From: Paraburkholderia diazotrophica
GTDB taxonomy: Bacteria > Pseudomonadota > Gammaproteobacteria > Burkholderiales > Burkholderiaceae
DNA length: 64,000 bases
Assembly (NCBI RefSeq): GCF_900108945.1
Contig: NZ_FNYE01000006.1
Span: 186,001-250,000, forward strand
Reading direction: 5' to 3'
The notes under the pieces are model-generated. The model made no database searches and was not told the DNA's origin. It was given only the letters and a program-made list of their open reading frames with translations. This document shows, piece by piece, positions 61,710-64,000 of the stretch. Position numbers and translations under genes: made by a program. The stretch's first letter is position 1; each line of letters opens with the position of its first letter.

Positions 61710-64000
61710 TCAGTGACGCGCGGCCTTCGGCTCGGGCTTGTCCTTGTTCGAGCCGTCAGGGGCGCTCGCGGGACGCGGCGGTCCCTCGGGTTCCTCGGCG
61801 TTGGCAATGCCCGGTTGCGCATCGGGCGCAACGAGCACGTTGCGCTGTGGATTGGATATCTCGATGCCCTTCTCGCGAAACGCCTCGAATATGCGCCGGT
61901 TGAATTCGCGCTGCACCGGCCAGCGCGAGCTGTCGCGGCACTGGATCTGGCCCACGAGCGTGACGGACGCGCCGTCGACGGCATCGACGCCCCAGAAGCT
62001 GAAGTCCGACAGGATGCCGTCCTTGAACTTGTCGTCCTCGCGCAGCGCCGCGCCGATTTCCTTCAGCGTCGCGGTCGCGAGTTCGACATCCTGGCCATAG
62101 GCGATGCTGACCTTCACGGCCGCATTGCCGAGTCCACGGTTCGTGTTGTTTACCGTCGACACGGAACTGAACGGCACCGTGTACAACGAGCCGTCGCCGC
62201 CGCGCAGGCGCACCGTGCGGATCGACAGATACTCGACCGTCCCCGACACGCCCGCGAGCGTCACCCAGTCGCCGACCTGCATCGCGTTTTCCATCAGCAG
62301 GAAGATCCCGGTGATGAAGTCCTGCACGAGCTTTTGCGAGCCGAAGCCGAGCGCGACGCCGAAGATGCTTGCGCTCGCAAGCAGCGGCGCCGTGTTCACG
62401 CCGAGCTCGCTCAGACCCGTCAGCACGACGACGATCGCGATCACGACGAAGAGGGCCGTGCGCAGCATCGGCACCAGCGTGCGCAGACGCGCGGCGCGCA
62501 CGAGATCGCCGCTCTTCGTCCATTGATCGAGGCGCTTCTCGACCGAGACGTTCGCGACTTCCCACACGACCAGCGCGATTACAGCCGCCACGCAGATCGT
62601 GATCAGCGCCGAGGTCAGACGGTGGCCGATCGCGCCCGGACGGAAGAACTGCCACACGCCGATGCCCCACACCTGCAGCAGCACGAGCACGGTGACGACC
62701 GCGATGGCAGTCGATACGACGCGCCGTATCAGCGGATAGTAGCGGTACGCGTGCTGATGAAGCAGCGAGCGGCTCTCGCCCTCCTCGACGTGAAAGAGCC
62801 GCCCGAGCGCGCCGAACACCACGATCGACGCGATGCGCGCGCCGACCAGCACGATCAGCGACAGCCCGCCCAGATGCAGCAGCGTCCGATAGCCGTTGTG
62901 CACGTCGAGCGCCCACACGAACCACAGCGCCATCACGACGAACACGGCGACGCCCGCCCACATGTCGATGAGCCCGTGCGCGAGCAGCTTCATCGGACGC
63001 TGGCTCTCGCTCGTGCGCTCCAGCACGAGGGCGGCGATCGGCGCGCGACATTGCAGGATCATGATCGACACCATCACGTGTCCGACCAGCGCAAGCAGCT
63101 TGACGAGAGGCAGATGCGCCGCATCGCTGAGGCCGAGCGCAGTGGAAATCTGGATCAGCGCGCCGCCCACGCCGATCACGCTGACGATGCGGACCACCCA
63201 GCGCTGCATGAAGAGCGCCCAGCTATCGGGCAGCCGCAACAGGCGCAGGCCGGGCGCGTCGGGTTGCAGGAAAAATCCCGCCGCGATCACGATCGCGCGG
63301 CAGATCACATAGAGGTCGATCAATCCGTTGAGCGCGTCGTCCTGAATCGTGCCGTCGTCGGTGAAGAACGACATCAGCGCGCTTGCCGCCGCGACGAAGG
63401 CGACGAGCGGCAGCATGCGCACGCACAGTTGCAGCGCGGCGCTCGGCAGACGTTGCAGCGTGGTCCAGTGATGCGCCGCCTGGCGTTTGCTGCGGGCTTC
63501 CTTCCGTTCGGCGTCGGCGGTGTCGGGTTTGGCCGCAGGCGTTGCAGCCGATCCCACCGACGACGGCGGTGTCGACATCGACCGCGCAGCGGGGCTCGCG
63601 GGTGGGCTACTGTCCGTGGCCGTTTCGGTCGCCGTCGCAGCGACGCTCACGGCTCCTGCTGCGCGCGCCGCGGCATCTTCTTCTGCCTGATGAGCCGCGT
63701 CGCGTGCTTCGCGCGCCTCGCGCCGCGCGATGATCGCCGCGCGCGCCCGGCGCAGCACGCGCCGCACGAGCCACTCGAGCGCGATCGCAGGCAGCAGCGT
63801 GCCGATCAGCGCGAGCAGCACGCCACCGACCTTCGCGCGTTCGTGCGGATCGGATAGTTGCACGTTCCACCAGTAGCGCGCCGACGACGTATCGAGCAGC
63901 ACGGCCACCGATCGCTTGAGCGTCGCGCCGCCTTGCGCGAGCCAATGCGCGCCTTGGCGCGCCAGCTGCGATGCGAGGCCGTTCGACTTGAACGCGGCGG
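61710..64000 (-). CDS. MscS-family mechanosensitive channel (5' truncated)
   Basis: About 763 residues visible; the frame is open to the window edge, so the start is missing. Several membrane helices, an Ala/Ser/Thr-rich basic loop, then the MscS core: LLASASIFGVALGFGSQKLVQDFITGIFLLMENAMQVGDWV and GTVEYLSIRTVRLRGGDGSLYTVPFSSVSTVNN, with the beta domain and alpha/beta tail after it. Larger than MscS itself and resembling the DUF3772/MscK-like group. It should open under membrane tension and release solutes. The C-terminus is charged and disordered (NAEEPEGPPRPASAPDGSN). Confidence 0.93.
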   Translation of the reverse strand, partial: AAFKSNGLASQLARQGAHWLAQGGATLKRSVAVLLDTSSARYWWNVQLSDPHERAKVGGVLLALIGTLLPAIALEWLVRRVLRRARAAIIARREAREARDAAHQAEEDAAARAAGAVSVAATATETATDSSPPASPAARSMSTPPSSVGSAATPAAKPDTADAERKEARSKRQAAHHWTTLQRLPSAALQLCVRMLPLVAFVAAASALMSFFTDDGTIQDDALNGLIDLYVICRAIVIAAGFFLQPDAPGLRLLRLPDSWALFMQRWVVRIVSVIGVGGALIQISTALGLSDAAHLPLVKLLALVGHVMVSIMILQCRAPIAALVLERTSESQRPMKLLAHGLIDMWAGVAVFVVMALWFVWALDVHNGYRTLLHLGGLSLIVLVGARIASIVVFGALGRLFHVEEGESRSLLHQHAYRYYPLIRRVVSTAIAVVTVLVLLQVWGIGVWQFFRPGAIGHRLTSALITICVAAVIALVVWEVANVSVEKRLDQWTKSGDLVRAARLRTLVPMLRTALFVVIAIVVVLTGLSELGVNTAPLLASASIFGVALGFGSQKLVQDFITGIFLLMENAMQVGDWVTLAGVSGTVEYLSIRTVRLRGGDGSLYTVPFSSVSTVNNTNRGLGNAAVKVSIAYGQDVELATATLKEIGAALREDDKFKDGILSDFSFWGVDAVDGASVTLVGQIQCRDSSRWPVQREFNRRIFEAFREKGIEISNPQRNVLVAPDAQPGIANAEEPEGPPRPASAPDGSNKDKPEPKAARH

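Noticed and set aside
61662..63857. Plus-strand frame of about 730 codons opposite the MscS-type channel
   Set aside because: Antisense shadow; His/Arg/Asp-rich low-complexity protein without domains, while the minus frame has the MscS core motifs.

Overview
The window looks like a chromosomal or megaplasmid segment of a GC-rich Burkholderiaceae bacterium, most likely Paraburkholderia or a close relative. The reasons are the strong G/C third-position bias, a convergent rpfF/rpfR (BDSF) pair, a Burkholderia-type pel operon, an orphan second rpoN, many small proteins of the DUF3175, DUF2383, DUF1488 and DUF4142 types, and a large intergenic inverted repeat of a kind I associate with Paraburkholderia. 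The taxonomic call is inference; no rRNA or tRNA gene is visible.

Left end (1-5424): a sugar-acid cluster of an aldo/keto sugar dehydrogenase, a collapsed lactonase-like remnant, a zinc dehydrogenase, a tagaturonate reductase-like enzyme, an altronate dehydratase and a sugar mutarotase. Together they fit L-galactose (or a similar sugar) -> lactone -> L-galactonate -> D-tagaturonate -> D-altronate -> 2-keto-3-deoxygluconate. It is followed by about 1 kb of decayed DNA with an OLD-nuclease fragment.

6405-14974: a TetR/MFS efflux pair sharing an operator-like motif, a small YodC-like protein, a LysE exporter, an epoxide hydrolase-like enzyme, a superinfection-immunity-like membrane protein, an M20 peptidase and an LDH2-type dehydrogenase.

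15532-27630: the BDSF synthase RpfF and its receptor RpfR (convergent), periplasmic trehalase, a coupled pair of unknown membrane proteins, the giant helicase Lhr and an aldo/keto reductase.

27714-40863 (minus strand): a complete pelABCDEFG operon for Pel exopolysaccharide, tightly packed and overlapping. PelD keeps an RxxD c-di-GMP site, so the nearby RpfR, which has both GGDEF and EAL domains, could plausibly influence it.

41577-49712: many small stress-type genes on both strands (DUF3175, PRC-barrel, HAD phosphatase, topoisomerase IB, PfpI, DUF4142, DUF1488, DUF2383, BON). An orphan sigma-54 gene follows (50199-51674), preceded by a near-consensus sigma-54 promoter.

51750-64000: a TIGR03118-type lipoprotein, an FUSC membrane protein, a second DHA2-type MFS transporter, then a two-gene operon (FAN1-like VRR-NUC nuclease plus an XPD/DinG-like helicase with an N-terminal nuclease fold) behind a consensus LexA box. 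An ~840 bp inverted-repeat element, an SRPBCC protein and a truncated MscS-type channel close the window.
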